13,107 nucleotides of DNA from Lachnospiraceae bacterium (lineage in GTDB: Bacteria; Bacillota; Clostridia; Lachnospirales; Lachnospiraceae), in contig VSNH01000104.1 of the NCBI GenBank assembly GCA_009774215.1, forward strand, positions 1-13,107, given 5' to 3'. The notes beneath the pieces are model-generated. The model saw only the letters and a program-made list of their open reading frames with translations, searched no databases and had not been told where the DNA came from. Each line of letters starts with the position of its first letter. Position 1 is the first letter of the stretch. Position numbers and translations under genes: made by a program. Shown here one piece after another: positions 1 to 6,761 of the stretch.

Positions 1-44
1 AGTCTAAATATCTATCGACTACAATTATAGGTGATACTTGAGGA

Positions 45-512
45 TCAGGAAATCCGCAGGAATATTTGGCGCTTACTTTCATCCTGTGTCAGTTCTCGTT
101 CATCCTTCCTCTTTTTCGGGGCAAGAATAGTCACATCCAGATAAGATAAATAAAGGCATAAATAATTCCTAACAGTCTGCTTCGATACTCTGTGTTCCTC
201 GGCTATTGAAGAAATCAATTTAGAGCGCATCTTATCATCTGATATAAAAGAAACAATAGGTGCAATCATTGTATATCGCTCATGCATAACTTTCCTCTGA
301 TCTGCATCTAAAGCATCCATATCAACTTTAGTAAGTCCTGTAATCTCATATAATTCTTCATTAGAGCACTCTGAATAAGATTCCAGTAACTCCGTTTCCA
401 TCCACACCGGCATAGTATGTTTCACACAGTCAATCATGAGGATTCTATCATCCTGAAAATCCAATACTCGGACTATGTTATCACCAGAACGCAACAGATC
501 ATACTTCTTCAT
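45..512 (-). CDS. TnsB-like (Mu/Tn7 family) transposase, N-terminal part, probably truncated
   Basis: This 155-residue protein resembles the N-terminal region of the DDE transposase (TnsB type) of Tn7-like elements in Clostridia. A helix-turn-helix-like stretch covers about residues 98-122 (IAEEHRVSKQTVRNYL), followed by a basic segment APKKRKDERELTQDE that in this family precedes the rest of the DNA-binding and catalytic domains. A full TnsB is usually over 600 residues, whereas this frame ends at a TGA at 45-47. The match to my memory of the family stops near LTQDE, and the last ten residues (KRQIFLRIS) look foreign, as after an internal deletion or frameshift. Its start overlaps the TnsA-like stop by 14 bp, implying translational coupling. 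The upstream GGGGGTTGG is only a weak ribosome binding site. Only 44 bp remain beyond the stop, so a catalytic portion in another frame cannot be excluded. The fragment alone has no catalytic DDE triad. Confidence 0.6.
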   Translation of the reverse strand: MKKYDLLRSGDNIVRVLDFQDDRILMIDCVKHTMPVWMETELLESYSECSNEELYEITGLTKVDMDALDADQRKVMHERYTMIAPIVSFISDDKMRSKLISSIAEEHRVSKQTVRNYLCLYLSYLDVTILAPKKRKDERELTQDESKRQIFLRIS

Positions 513-918
513 CTATAACCAACCCCCAATCCGTAACTCCATGCCTGATCCAATACTCCCTTGAAGCATCCAATAGTTTCACTGTCAGAGGCTTCATCAG
601 AAACTTTCGAAATACACACTCACGTACCATTAAATCACCATCTGCCTTCGTACAAACAAAGTCTGATGTATACTCTCCAACATCCAACCCATCCAGAAGA
701 ACATTACATCTGATTTCCTTAACCTCATCACTCCCCTGCAGCAGATCAGCATAAGCATACTGGATCGCATCATATGTCCTGCATACCTCAGAACACTTTC
801 CAATCACCCTCTTTTCACATCTTCCCTTGAAATTCTTTTTCCTCATCCTTCGCAAAACCTCCCATCCGGGAACATCCTGCATTTTCCCCGACAACGGATG
901 CCGCGCTCCGCGAGTCAT
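499..918 (-). CDS. TnsA-like endonuclease N-terminal domain protein of a Tn7-like element
   Basis: TnsA makes the 5' cuts at the ends of Tn7-like transposons and works with TnsB. The C-terminal half has the family's shape: YTSDF (Asp86 from the chosen start), a short strand, RECVFRK (Glu100), then a helix KPLTVKLLDASREYW and a last strand WGLVIDEE. The chosen start is ATG at 918, giving 139 residues. A longer frame from 978 would add 20 residues, but GGGAGGTG lies just upstream of 918 (about 11 nt away) and the added residues run through repeat-rich leader DNA. In Tn7 TnsA the second acidic or Gln residue is followed two positions on by a catalytic Lys; here that position is Val (ECV), and the upstream Glu of the canonical site is not obvious, so the active site is atypical. 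It overlaps the TnsB-like gene by 14 bp. The family call comes from motif memory, not a search. Confidence 0.6.
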   Translation of the reverse strand: MTRGARHPLSGKMQDVPGWEVLRRMRKKNFKGRCEKRVIGKCSEVCRTYDAIQYAYADLLQGSDEVKEIRCNVLLDGLDVGEYTSDFVCTKADGDLMVRECVFRKFLMKPLTVKLLDASREYWIRHGVTDWGLVIDEEV

Positions 919-934
919 CCTTATGTCAACACCT

Positions 935-1050
935 CCCAAAAATAAAATAACATTGTTTTTGGGGAATTTACCTCTCATTTTTGGGAAATAGCAATCGTCT
1001 CAAAGTCCCTGTTTACAAGGATTCCAGACCTATTATCATTTTCCCAAAAA
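935..1050. repeat. Four copies of TTTTTGGG in two inverted pairs upstream of the TnsA-like gene
   Basis: CCCAAAAA occurs at 935-942 and 1043-1050, and TTTTTGGG at 956-963 and 978-985. The 978-988/1040-1050 pair is a perfect 11-bp inverted repeat (TTTTTGGGAAA). The 935-942/956-963 pair sits directly before the start codon region. The layout suits an operator or transposase-binding array; the binding protein is unknown. Confidence 0.5.
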
Positions 1051-1071
1051 CATCATAAACAAATATCACCA

Positions 1072-1100
1072 TGTCGTAGGGCATTGAAATTTATTCTATA
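1072..1100 (+). repeat. 29-bp inverted repeat, inner copy
   Basis: This stretch begins TGTCGTAGGGCATTG and ends TTTATTCTATA. It is the exact reverse complement of 1303-1331. A degenerate relative sits at 1152-1171, where TGCCCCTAC is followed by CATGGTGAT; the minus strand of 1065-1084 shows the same order, TGCCCTAC then CATGGTGAT. Similarity therefore runs past the TGT into the flank, which favours an internal transposase binding site over a true terminus. Confidence 0.8.
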
Positions 1101-1231
1101 TCGGGCATATAAAAGGCAATCTCTTTTATCCTGTCAGGTTTTCTCCCTAACTGCCCCTACTCCATGGTGATTCCTGTGCAGAGTGTTCCTCAAATCCTGT
1201 ATTTATGCGAGGGAAAGGATAGTCGTTAGAC

Positions 1232-1272
1232 AAAAATAAGACCCGCATCTTTCGATGCAAGGTCTTATTTTT
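1232..1272. terminator. Bidirectional intrinsic terminator inside the transposon end
   Basis: AAAAATAAGACC (1232-1243) pairs perfectly with GGTCTTATTTTT (1261-1272). An inner stem GCATC/GATGC (1245-1249 and 1254-1258) closes a four-base loop, with a small internal loop between the stems. T-runs on both strands would allow termination in either direction. On the minus strand it lies about 80 bp past the ppdK stop, so it can end the ppdK transcript before it enters the transposase genes. Confidence 0.75.
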
Positions 1273-1302
1273 CTATGTCGTAGATAATTATTTTTGCCCT
1301 GT

Positions 1303-1331
1303 TATAGAATAAATTTCAATGCCCTACGACA
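1303..1331 (-). repeat. 29-bp inverted repeat, outer copy; proposed transposon terminus
   Basis: The plus strand ends AATGCCCTACGACA and is an exact reverse complement of 1072-1100. It would be the outermost end of the element carrying the TnsA-like and TnsB-like genes. The alternative is a 260-bp miniature element spanning 1072-1331. No clear target duplication supports that: the five bases outside are CACCA on the left and ACCCA on the right. Confidence 0.7.
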
Positions 1332-1349
1332 ACCCAAATTCCTATGGCA

Positions 1350-3968
1350 TCAATTGGAAATAGCCGCCTGCGCCGCCGCCAGGCGAGCTATAGGCACTCT
1401 GAAAGGTGAACAGGAAACATAAGTCAGCCCCACCTTATGGCAGAACTCCACGGAAGACGGATCACCGCCATGCTCGCCGCAGATACCCAGCTTAATATTG
1501 GGTCTGGTTGCGCGTCCCTTCTCAGCTGCCATCTGTACGAGCTGTCCCACACCGCTCTGATCGAGTCTTGCGAACGGATCGGACTCATAAATCTTGTTTT
1601 TATAGTAATCGCCTAAGAACTTGCCTGCATCGTCGCGGGAGAAGCCGAAGGTCATCTGGGTCAGGTCATTCGTACCGAAGGAGAAGAACTCCGCCTCCTC
1701 GGCAATCTCATTTGCCAGAAGCGCCGCTCTCGGGATCTCGATCATCGTGCCGATGTGGTACTGGATGTCGGAATTTTTCTCTTTCTTCACAGCTTCCGCC
1801 ACTTCCACGACTACGTCCTTGACAAACTTAAGCTCTCTCTTCTCGCCAACCAGAGGAATCATAATCTCGGGTACGATATCGTATCCCTTCTCATTCTTCA
1901 CTTCGATCGCCGCTTCCATCACAGCCCTCGTCTGCATCTTGGCAATCTCGGGATAGGTAACCGCCAGACGGCATCCTCTGTGTCCCATCATGGGATTGAA
2001 CTCATGGAGGGAATCACAGATCTCCTGCACTTCCTCCGCCGTCATCATCATCTCAACCGCCAAGTCATCGATGTCCGCCTGCTCGGTGGGCACGAACTCA
2101 TGTAACGGGGGATCAAGGAAACGGATGGTAACGGGTCTGCCCTCCATCACCTCATACAGCGCCTTGAAGTCGCCCTTCTGGAACGGAATCAGCGCGTTCA
2201 ACGCCTTCTCTCTCTGTTCCTGCGTTCTCGCCAGAATCATCTGACGGATCTTCGGGATTCTGTCCGGGTCAAAGAACATATGCTCCGTTCTGCAAAGACC
2301 GATCCCCTCCGCGCCGTACTTCACGGCATTTGCCGCGTCGGCAGGGGTGTCCGCGTTGGTGCGTACCTGCAGTCTGCGGTACTTGTCCGCCCACTCCATA
2401 ATCCGCCCGAAGTTTCCGCTCACGGAAGCCTCAACGGTCTTAATATCGCCTTTATAAATCTTACCGGTGGAGCCATCCAGCGAAATGTAATCGCCCTCAT
2501 GGAATACCTCTCCGCCAAGTTCAAATACTTTCTCCTGCTCGTTGATGGCGATCTCGCCGCAGCCGGATACACACGCCGTACCCATGCCGCGCGCCACAAC
2601 TGCCGCGTGGGAGGTCATGCCGCCGCGCACGGTGAGAATGCCTTCCGCCGCGTGCATACCTTCGATATCCTCCGGGGATGTCTCCAAACGCACAAGCACG
2701 ACTCTCTCACCCCTCTCATGGGCTTCCTTCGCCTCGTTTGCGGAAAAGTAAACCTTACCTGCCGCCGCGCCGGGAGATGCCGGGAGCGCCTGTCCCACTA
2801 CCTGTCCTGCTTTCAGAGCATCGGGATCAAAGGTCGGATGTAAGAGCTGATCCAGAGACTTCGCTTCTATCCTAAGCACCGCCTCCTCAGGCGTAATCTT
2901 TCCTTCGTCTACCAGATCGCAGGCAATCTGCAAAGCCGCGGGCGCGGTACGTTTGCCGTTTCTTGTCTGTAAGAAGAAGAGCTTGCCTTCCTCGATGGTA
3001 AACTCCATATCCTGCATGTCGCGATAATGCTCCTCGAGGCGGTTCGCAATCTCCATAAACTGCTTGTAGCACTCGGGAAGATCCTGCTCCAGTCTGGTGA
3101 TGGGCTGGGGTGTCCGGATACCTGCCACCACGTCCTCACCCTGCGCGTTGATCAGGTACTCGCCGTAAATGCCCTTAGCGCCGGTGGACGGATTTCTCGT
3201 AAAGGCAACGCCCGTGCCCGATGTATCGCCCATGTTGCCGAATACCATCGCCTGCACGTTCACCGCCGTGCCCCAGTCGCCAGGAATATCGTTCATACGT
3301 CTGTATACAATCGCTCTCTCGTTATCCCATGAGCGAAACACCGCCTTCACCGCCTCCATAAGCTGCACCTTGGGATCCTGCGGGAACTCCTCGCCTTTGT
3401 TCTCTTTGTAAATATTTTTGAAACGGACGATGATCTCTTTCATGTCCTCGGCAGTCAGATCCGTATCGTACTTCACGCCCTTGGACTCTTTGATTTCGTC
3501 TAAGATTCTCTCAAAATAAGATTTGGGTATCTCCATAACCACATCGGAGAACATCTGGATAAACCTTCGGTATGAATCATACGCAAAACGGGGATTTCCC
3601 GTTTTCTGTGCAAAGCCTTCCACCGCCACATCCGTCAGACCCAGATTCAGAATGGTATCCATCATACCGGGCATGGACGCTCTTGCTCCGGAACGAACCG
3701 ACACGAGAAGAGGATTTTCGGTATCACCGAACTTCTTGCCCTGCTTCTCCTCAAGTCCTGCAAGCGCGGTAAAAATCTGCTCCCTGATCTCGTCTGAAAT
3801 CTGTCTGCCGTTATTGTAATAGTCTGTACAAGCCTCCGTTGTCACGGTGAAGCCCTGCGGAATCGGCAGTCCCAGATTCGTCATCTCTGCAAGATTGGCT
3901 CCTTTGCCACCCAGAAGATTACGCATGTCCGCGTTACCTTCTTCAAATAAATATACCCATTTCGCCAT
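1350..3968 (-). CDS. ppdK: Pyruvate, phosphate dikinase
   Basis: This enzyme interconverts pyruvate, ATP and phosphate with phosphoenolpyruvate, AMP and pyrophosphate in the cytosol. In clostridia it usually works in pyrophosphate-linked glycolysis or gluconeogenesis. Numbered from the chosen start (872 residues; the family is about 875), the N-terminal ATP-grasp domain has NLLGGKGANLAEM near residue 17 and LLVSVRSGARASMPGMMDT near 87. The swivelling phosphohistidine domain has GGMTSHAAVVARGMG with His454, where the Clostridium symbiosum enzyme uses His455. The C-terminal PEP/pyruvate domain has GIGLCRTEHMF, GTMIEIPRAAL, FFSFGTNDLTQMTFG and KLGICGEHGGDP with Cys830, the family's acid/base cysteine. 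Thr452, just before His454, is the residue phosphorylated by the PDRP1 regulator in plants and bacteria. ATG at 3968 matches the usual MAKWVYLFEEG start and has GGAGG 12 nt upstream; an in-frame ATG at 3992 has no such site. It is transcribed alone. Confidence 0.98.
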   Translation of the reverse strand: MAKWVYLFEEGNADMRNLLGGKGANLAEMTNLGLPIPQGFTVTTEACTDYYNNGRQISDEIREQIFTALAGLEEKQGKKFGDTENPLLVSVRSGARASMPGMMDTILNLGLTDVAVEGFAQKTGNPRFAYDSYRRFIQMFSDVVMEIPKSYFERILDEIKESKGVKYDTDLTAEDMKEIIVRFKNIYKENKGEEFPQDPKVQLMEAVKAVFRSWDNERAIVYRRMNDIPGDWGTAVNVQAMVFGNMGDTSGTGVAFTRNPSTGAKGIYGEYLINAQGEDVVAGIRTPQPITRLEQDLPECYKQFMEIANRLEEHYRDMQDMEFTIEEGKLFFLQTRNGKRTAPAALQIACDLVDEGKITPEEAVLRIEAKSLDQLLHPTFDPDALKAGQVVGQALPASPGAAAGKVYFSANEAKEAHERGERVVLVRLETSPEDIEGMHAAEGILTVRGGMTSHAAVVARGMGTACVSGCGEIAINEQEKVFELGGEVFHEGDYISLDGSTGKIYKGDIKTVEASVSGNFGRIMEWADKYRRLQVRTNADTPADAANAVKYGAEGIGLCRTEHMFFDPDRIPKIRQMILARTQEQREKALNALIPFQKGDFKALYEVMEGRPVTIRFLDPPLHEFVPTEQADIDDLAVEMMMTAEEVQEICDSLHEFNPMMGHRGCRLAVTYPEIAKMQTRAVMEAAIEVKNEKGYDIVPEIMIPLVGEKRELKFVKDVVVEVAEAVKKEKNSDIQYHIGTMIEIPRAALLANEIAEEAEFFSFGTNDLTQMTFGFSRDDAGKFLGDYYKNKIYESDPFARLDQSGVGQLVQMAAEKGRATRPNIKLGICGEHGGDPSSVEFCHKVGLTYVSCSPFRVPIARLAAAQAAISN

Positions 3969-4021
3969 GTTATTTGCTATCCTCCATTCCATTGAAAATT
4001 AAAGCCACTCAGCTAGCATTT

Positions 4022-4030
4022 ATTTTACCA
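4022..4030 (-). promoter_or_regulatory. Candidate extended -10 promoter of ppdK
   Basis: The minus strand reads TGGTAAAAT (TG, one base, TAAAAT) about 55 bp upstream of the ppdK start, in an AT-rich stretch between the upstream terminator and the gene. The -35 position 17 bp further up (GTGTTA) is poor, so the call relies on the extended -10. Confidence 0.4.
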
Positions 4031-4070
4031 TATTTTTGCAATTTTAACACTGGTTTTTTGAAAAATTCAC

Positions 4071-4103
4071 AAAAAGAAAGACAAATATTACAAAATATTT
4101 GTC
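4071..4103 (-). terminator. Intrinsic terminator after the phosphodiesterase gene
   Basis: On the minus strand GACAAATATT (4103-4094) pairs perfectly with AATATTTGTC (4089-4080) across a four-base loop, followed by TTTCTTTTT (4079-4071). It lies about 50 bp past the phosphodiesterase stop codon and separates that unit from ppdK. Confidence 0.8.
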
Positions 4104-4151
4104 ACATTAGCGTGTAAAAGCGTCTCTCTATTCTTAAAAATAGCCGGAAGA

Positions 4152-4994
4152 TCATAACCTGCCGACTTTGGCGGGAAGAAAGCTGTCAAAAATAAACACA
4201 TCATACTTTCCCCTGAGCGCCTCCAGATCCTTCTCGCTGCGAACCGTCCATGCCGCCGCCGGATGCCGGTAGAGACGCCTGCATATCCTTCTTCCCGGCT
4301 CCTCGCTGAACTTGTGGTTGTAGGCAATAAAATCCGGCTTGGTCAGAAAATTGAACAGCAGATGGGTCATCGCAAAATAGAGAATATTCCAGTATACGCC
4401 CTCTTTGCGGAAGTTCGAGGAGAGCTGTCCCCGCACCACGCTTCCGCGGTTTCTGCGAAACCACCAGAGCACCATGGGATTAAAGGATTCGATGCAGTAC
4501 GCACCACGATAGGCATGCAGCAGTTTGTCTATGATCACACAGCAGGAAACATCCGCCGTCTCCGCCTTGATCTCCACGATCAAAGGCACACGCCCATCCA
4601 CCATCTCAAGCAGCTCGGACAGCTTAGGGATGCGTTCCTGAGACTGACAGAGAGTATAAGCCTGCAGCTCGTCGTATGTATGGTTCACAATTTTTCCCTC
4701 TGCGCCGCAGATTCGCTCCAGTTTGAAATCATGGAAGATAACCGGCACGCCGTCCTTTGTCACCTGCACGTCCAGTTCCATGCCCAGCCCTGCCTCCACC
4801 GCCTTTTTGAAAGCCGCCATGGAATTTTCCGGCGCATCCCCCGCGTTGTCATGGAGGCCCCTGTGAGCAAAATATACCTTTTTAAAAAGCGAGGTATCCG
4901 GTCTTCTTATCATGCGCGGCATAATCGCCAGCAGATATAAAACGGCGAGCGCCGCGATACCGCTCAATATCATTTTAATAACCACCAGAATCAT
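4152..4994 (-). CDS. Membrane-anchored glycerophosphodiester phosphodiesterase family protein
   Basis: GDPD enzymes hydrolyse glycerophosphodiesters to an alcohol and glycerol-3-phosphate. This 280-residue protein has one N-terminal hydrophobic segment (about residues 3-25) and no lipobox, so it is probably membrane-anchored. The catalytic set is present: HRG at 44-46 (His44, Arg45), PENS with Glu56, GMELDVQ with Glu73 and Asp75, IFHD with His88, and IVEIKAE with Glu141 and Lys143. Length matches the family. The hydrophobic segment followed by YFAHRGLHDN is common among Firmicutes relatives; the substrate cannot be read from the sequence. It starts 30 nt after the 46-residue protein and shares that gene's promoter; a weak AAGGA lies about 12 nt upstream. 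An intrinsic terminator follows. Confidence 0.93.
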   Translation of the reverse strand: MILVVIKMILSGIAALAVLYLLAIMPRMIRRPDTSLFKKVYFAHRGLHDNAGDAPENSMAAFKKAVEAGLGMELDVQVTKDGVPVIFHDFKLERICGAEGKIVNHTYDELQAYTLCQSQERIPKLSELLEMVDGRVPLIVEIKAETADVSCCVIIDKLLHAYRGAYCIESFNPMVLWWFRRNRGSVVRGQLSSNFRKEGVYWNILYFAMTHLLFNFLTKPDFIAYNHKFSEEPGRRICRRLYRHPAAAWTVRSEKDLEALRGKYDVFIFDSFLPAKVGRL

Positions 4995-5024
4995 CTGATC
5001 GTCCGTCCTTGTCTGTCCCTGTGA

Positions 5025-5165
5025 TTATTCGTCCTCTAACATGGACTGGTAAATATTTCTCAGCTCTATGAGTTCTTTGTTGTCAGGCGAAATTTCAAGT
5101 GCCTTATCTATCTGCACAAGCGTTAAGCGAACAAAAGCCTGAAACTGTTTATTTGTCATTCCCAT
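5025..5165 (-). CDS. Small protein of unknown function, 46 residues
   Basis: A short frame, MGMTNKQFQAFVRLTL..., ending SMLEDE. It has no membrane segment or signal peptide, is predicted largely helical and is acidic at the C-terminus. Support for a real gene is a ribosome-binding-like AAAGGCGGTG 8 nt before ATG 5165, a strong promoter just upstream and co-orientation with the phosphodiesterase gene 30 nt downstream. A second in-frame ATG at 5159 would give 44 residues. I do not recognise the family and assign no function. Confidence 0.65.
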   Translation of the reverse strand: MGMTNKQFQAFVRLTLVQIDKALEISPDNKELIELRNIYQSMLEDE

Positions 5166-5201
5166 AACGACAGCACCGCCTTTCTTCCTGTTTTTTCTAT
5201 T

Positions 5202-5229
5202 ATTATAACAAGCCCACAGATTTTTTCAA
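5202..5229 (-). promoter_or_regulatory. Extended -10 sigma-A-type promoter
   Basis: On the minus strand, TTGAAA (5229-5224), a 16-nt spacer and TATAAT (5207-5202), with TGT directly before the -10 so that it reads TGTTATAAT. The start site would be near 5195, giving a leader of about 30 nt to the small gene at 5165. The -35 box overlaps the stop codon of the HlyD-like gene. It should drive the small protein and the phosphodiesterase. Confidence 0.75.
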
Positions 5230-6626
5230 GCCCCATCCGCCAGCCTCACCACATCCCCCTTCTTAATCTCCTTCGTGGAGTTTTCGATGATCAGGCTCTC
5301 TGCAGTCACCGCCCCCTCTATGGCCGCCAGTTTATCATTCTTGTCCGCCACGCTGACAATAATTTCCTCCACGTAATATTCCGTGCCGAGAATGCCCTCC
5401 CGCTCATTCACCACATACACAAAGTTCCTGTCCTTCTCCGCGTGCAGCGCCAGAAGGGAAACGCAGCAAGGGTACTTATCTCCCGCCTTGGAACAGGTCA
5501 TTCTCCCGGAAAGACCGGGCATTCCCGTCTCCTCCGGCAGCCGCAGAAGCGCCGTATATGTGCCCGGCATATTCTCGTTTTCTTCAATATAATCCACCTT
5601 GGCGTCAATCTTTTTGCGCCCGTCCAACTGCAGTTTCACATCGTCCCCTAAGTTTACATAACTTTTCTGTTCTTTGGTGAGAGACGCCCGGAACTGACAT
5701 GGCACCTCGTCATCCGCGAGAAGAAAGGAAGCCGTATCCGGCACCCTGCCGCCGGTCTGCACAAACACATCCGTCACCATCCCGCCAAGGGGACTGGTAA
5801 CTCTCCCCTCCTGCTCCAAAATCGCCTGATAAGCGGCGATCTTTTCCTGCACCGCCGAAAGTTCCGAACGGTATACCGCCAGCGTCGCGTCCGCCTTATC
5901 CTCCTGCAAAACATCCTCCACTTTGCGGCCCGCATCCTTTATGGTGTTGTCCCTGTTCCACTTTGCGTCCGCCTCCGCATAGGCCGCGGCCTGCAGCTCC
6001 TGTTTCAGCCGTTCCTCCTCCTGCTCTCTGGCCTTCCGCTCCGCCTCCATCTCCTCCTCGGTCTTGGATCCGCCGTCCTCCTTCTGCCAGTCATTCTCAT
6101 GCTCCCGATTCTCCGCCTGCAGCTCCTCAAGAGCCTCCTCCGCCTGCACTACGCCCTCGGCGGCTCTGCCCACCAGCGTGTCCTGATATCTGGCAAGCGC
6201 GTCGTAATCCTCCCTCGCCCTTGCCTCCTCCAATGCCTTCTGATTCTGCGCAAGCTCCTTATTGTGGACAATCTCGTCGATCTGAAGCTGCACTTTCTGC
6301 GCCGCCAGTTCCTGCTCGTCCATAATCTGTTTCATATCTTCCAGATCCACGACAAGCAGAAGATCCCCCTCTTCCACTTTATCGCCTGTCTGCACCGCAA
6401 GTTCCTCCACACGCAGACCGCTTAAGATCGTCACAGGCAGTTTCGCCCCTGCCTCCACAATGCCCTCCGCCTCCACGATGTGCTCGATATACTTGGAGTC
6501 CGTCCGGGTCGTCGAAACCATAGGCAGTTTTGAAGCATATATACTTTTTGAAATCAGCGTGCACAGCCACATAAAAACCATAAAAGCCGCCAATCCCCCG
6601 ACAATCCTCTTCCTCCGCTTGTCCAT
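5226..6626 (-). CDS. HlyD/MacA-like membrane-fusion (adaptor) protein
   Basis: A 466-residue, single-pass extracytoplasmic protein. It has a transmembrane segment at about residues 8-30, a first half-lipoyl domain at about 50-95 (GLRVEELAVQTGDKVEEGDLLLVVD), and a long Glu/Lys/Ala-rich helical hairpin at about 97-275. The second half-lipoyl part (GRVTSPLGGMVTDVFVQTGGRV) spans about 283-305, followed by a beta-barrel to about 385 and a C-terminal membrane-proximal domain. Such proteins join ABC or other export pumps; in Gram-positives they often partner MacB-like ABC transporters. No exporter gene follows, since the next gene down has its own promoter. It follows the second permease by 134 bp, a gap filled by hairpin repeats. 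GGAGG lies 7 nt before ATG 6626. The hairpin has an acidic stretch (KEDGGSKTEEEMEAERK) near its middle. The family call is firm; partner and cargo are unknown. Confidence 0.88.
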   Translation of the reverse strand: MDKRRKRIVGGLAAFMVFMWLCTLISKSIYASKLPMVSTTRTDSKYIEHIVEAEGIVEAGAKLPVTILSGLRVEELAVQTGDKVEEGDLLLVVDLEDMKQIMDEQELAAQKVQLQIDEIVHNKELAQNQKALEEARAREDYDALARYQDTLVGRAAEGVVQAEEALEELQAENREHENDWQKEDGGSKTEEEMEAERKAREQEEERLKQELQAAAYAEADAKWNRDNTIKDAGRKVEDVLQEDKADATLAVYRSELSAVQEKIAAYQAILEQEGRVTSPLGGMVTDVFVQTGGRVPDTASFLLADDEVPCQFRASLTKEQKSYVNLGDDVKLQLDGRKKIDAKVDYIEENENMPGTYTALLRLPEETGMPGLSGRMTCSKAGDKYPCCVSLLALHAEKDRNFVYVVNEREGILGTEYYVEEIIVSVADKNDKLAAIEGAVTAESLIIENSTKEIKKGDVVRLADGA

Positions 6627-6666
6627 GGTACATCCTCCTCATCGTCTTTCTATCTTTAAAACGCGC

Positions 6667-6694
6667 GGAGAATGCCGCTTTTCAGGCATTCTCC
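6667..6694. repeat. Hairpin repeat, type A, copy 1
   Basis: GGAGAATGCC (6667-6676) pairs perfectly with GGCATTCTCC (6685-6694) over an 8-nt loop. The same stem recurs at 8712-8738 and 11691-11719. Confidence 0.85.
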
Positions 6695-6695
6695 T

Positions 6696-6761
6696 GAGCG
6701 AAACATAGAACTTCTTAGCGAAGCAGCCCCTGCTGCTGAGTTTTAGAAATTCTTTTCGCTC
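6696..6761. repeat. Hairpin repeat, type B, copy 1
   Basis: Outer arms GAGCGAAA and TTTTCGCTC, middle arms GAACTTCT and AGAAATTC (one mismatch), inner stem GCAGC/GCTGC. The outer arm touches the permease stop codon at 6761-6763. It aligns in the same orientation with the type B copies at 8640-8701 and 11721-11786. Confidence 0.8.

Larger units (their letters stand above)
1..1331. mobile_element. End of a Tn7-like transposon, partial (other end off-window)
   Basis: The right boundary is proposed at 1331, where the plus strand reads CCCTACGACA, so the minus strand begins TGTCGTAGGG. Tn7-superfamily elements end in TGT...ACA. Immediately inside lie repeats of the terminal sequence, a hairpin terminator, a TnsA-like gene and then a TnsB-like gene, which is the usual order from that end. 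The boundary is 18 bp past the ppdK stop codon. The other end, any target duplication and any targeting genes (TnsC, TnsD or TniQ type) are outside the window. The short TnsB-like frame suggests a decayed element. The gene assignments rest on recalled family resemblance and the boundary is an inference. Confidence 0.5.
919..1349. other. 430-bp gene-free region: transposon end and leader of the TnsA-like gene
   Basis: There is no credible gene here. From right to left the region holds 18 bp of ppdK downstream sequence (1332-1349), a 29-bp terminal repeat (1303-1331), a further TGTCGTAG copy (1276-1283), a bidirectional hairpin terminator (1232-1272), an unassigned stretch (1101-1231), a perfect inverted copy of the 29-bp repeat (1072-1100), and an AT-rich leader with four copies of TTTTTGGG or its complement (935-1050). 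Confidence 0.7.

Noticed and set aside
1072..1331. Definite miniature inverted-repeat element
   Set aside because: No matching target duplication is present (CACCA versus ACCCA) and similarity between copies extends beyond the TGT, so I kept it as one of two readings.
3969..3992. Eight-residue N-terminal extension of ppdK
   Set aside because: The extension covers the GGAGG ribosome binding site and differs from the conserved MAKWVYLFEEG start.
4263..4940. 225-residue plus-strand open frame opposite the phosphodiesterase
   Set aside because: It is fully antisense to a gene with all GDPD catalytic motifs, and its translation has no recognisable features.
5963..6425. Plus-strand Pro-rich open frames over the HlyD-like gene
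   Set aside because: They are antisense shadows of Glu/Ala/Lys-rich coiled-coil codons, with no start signals.
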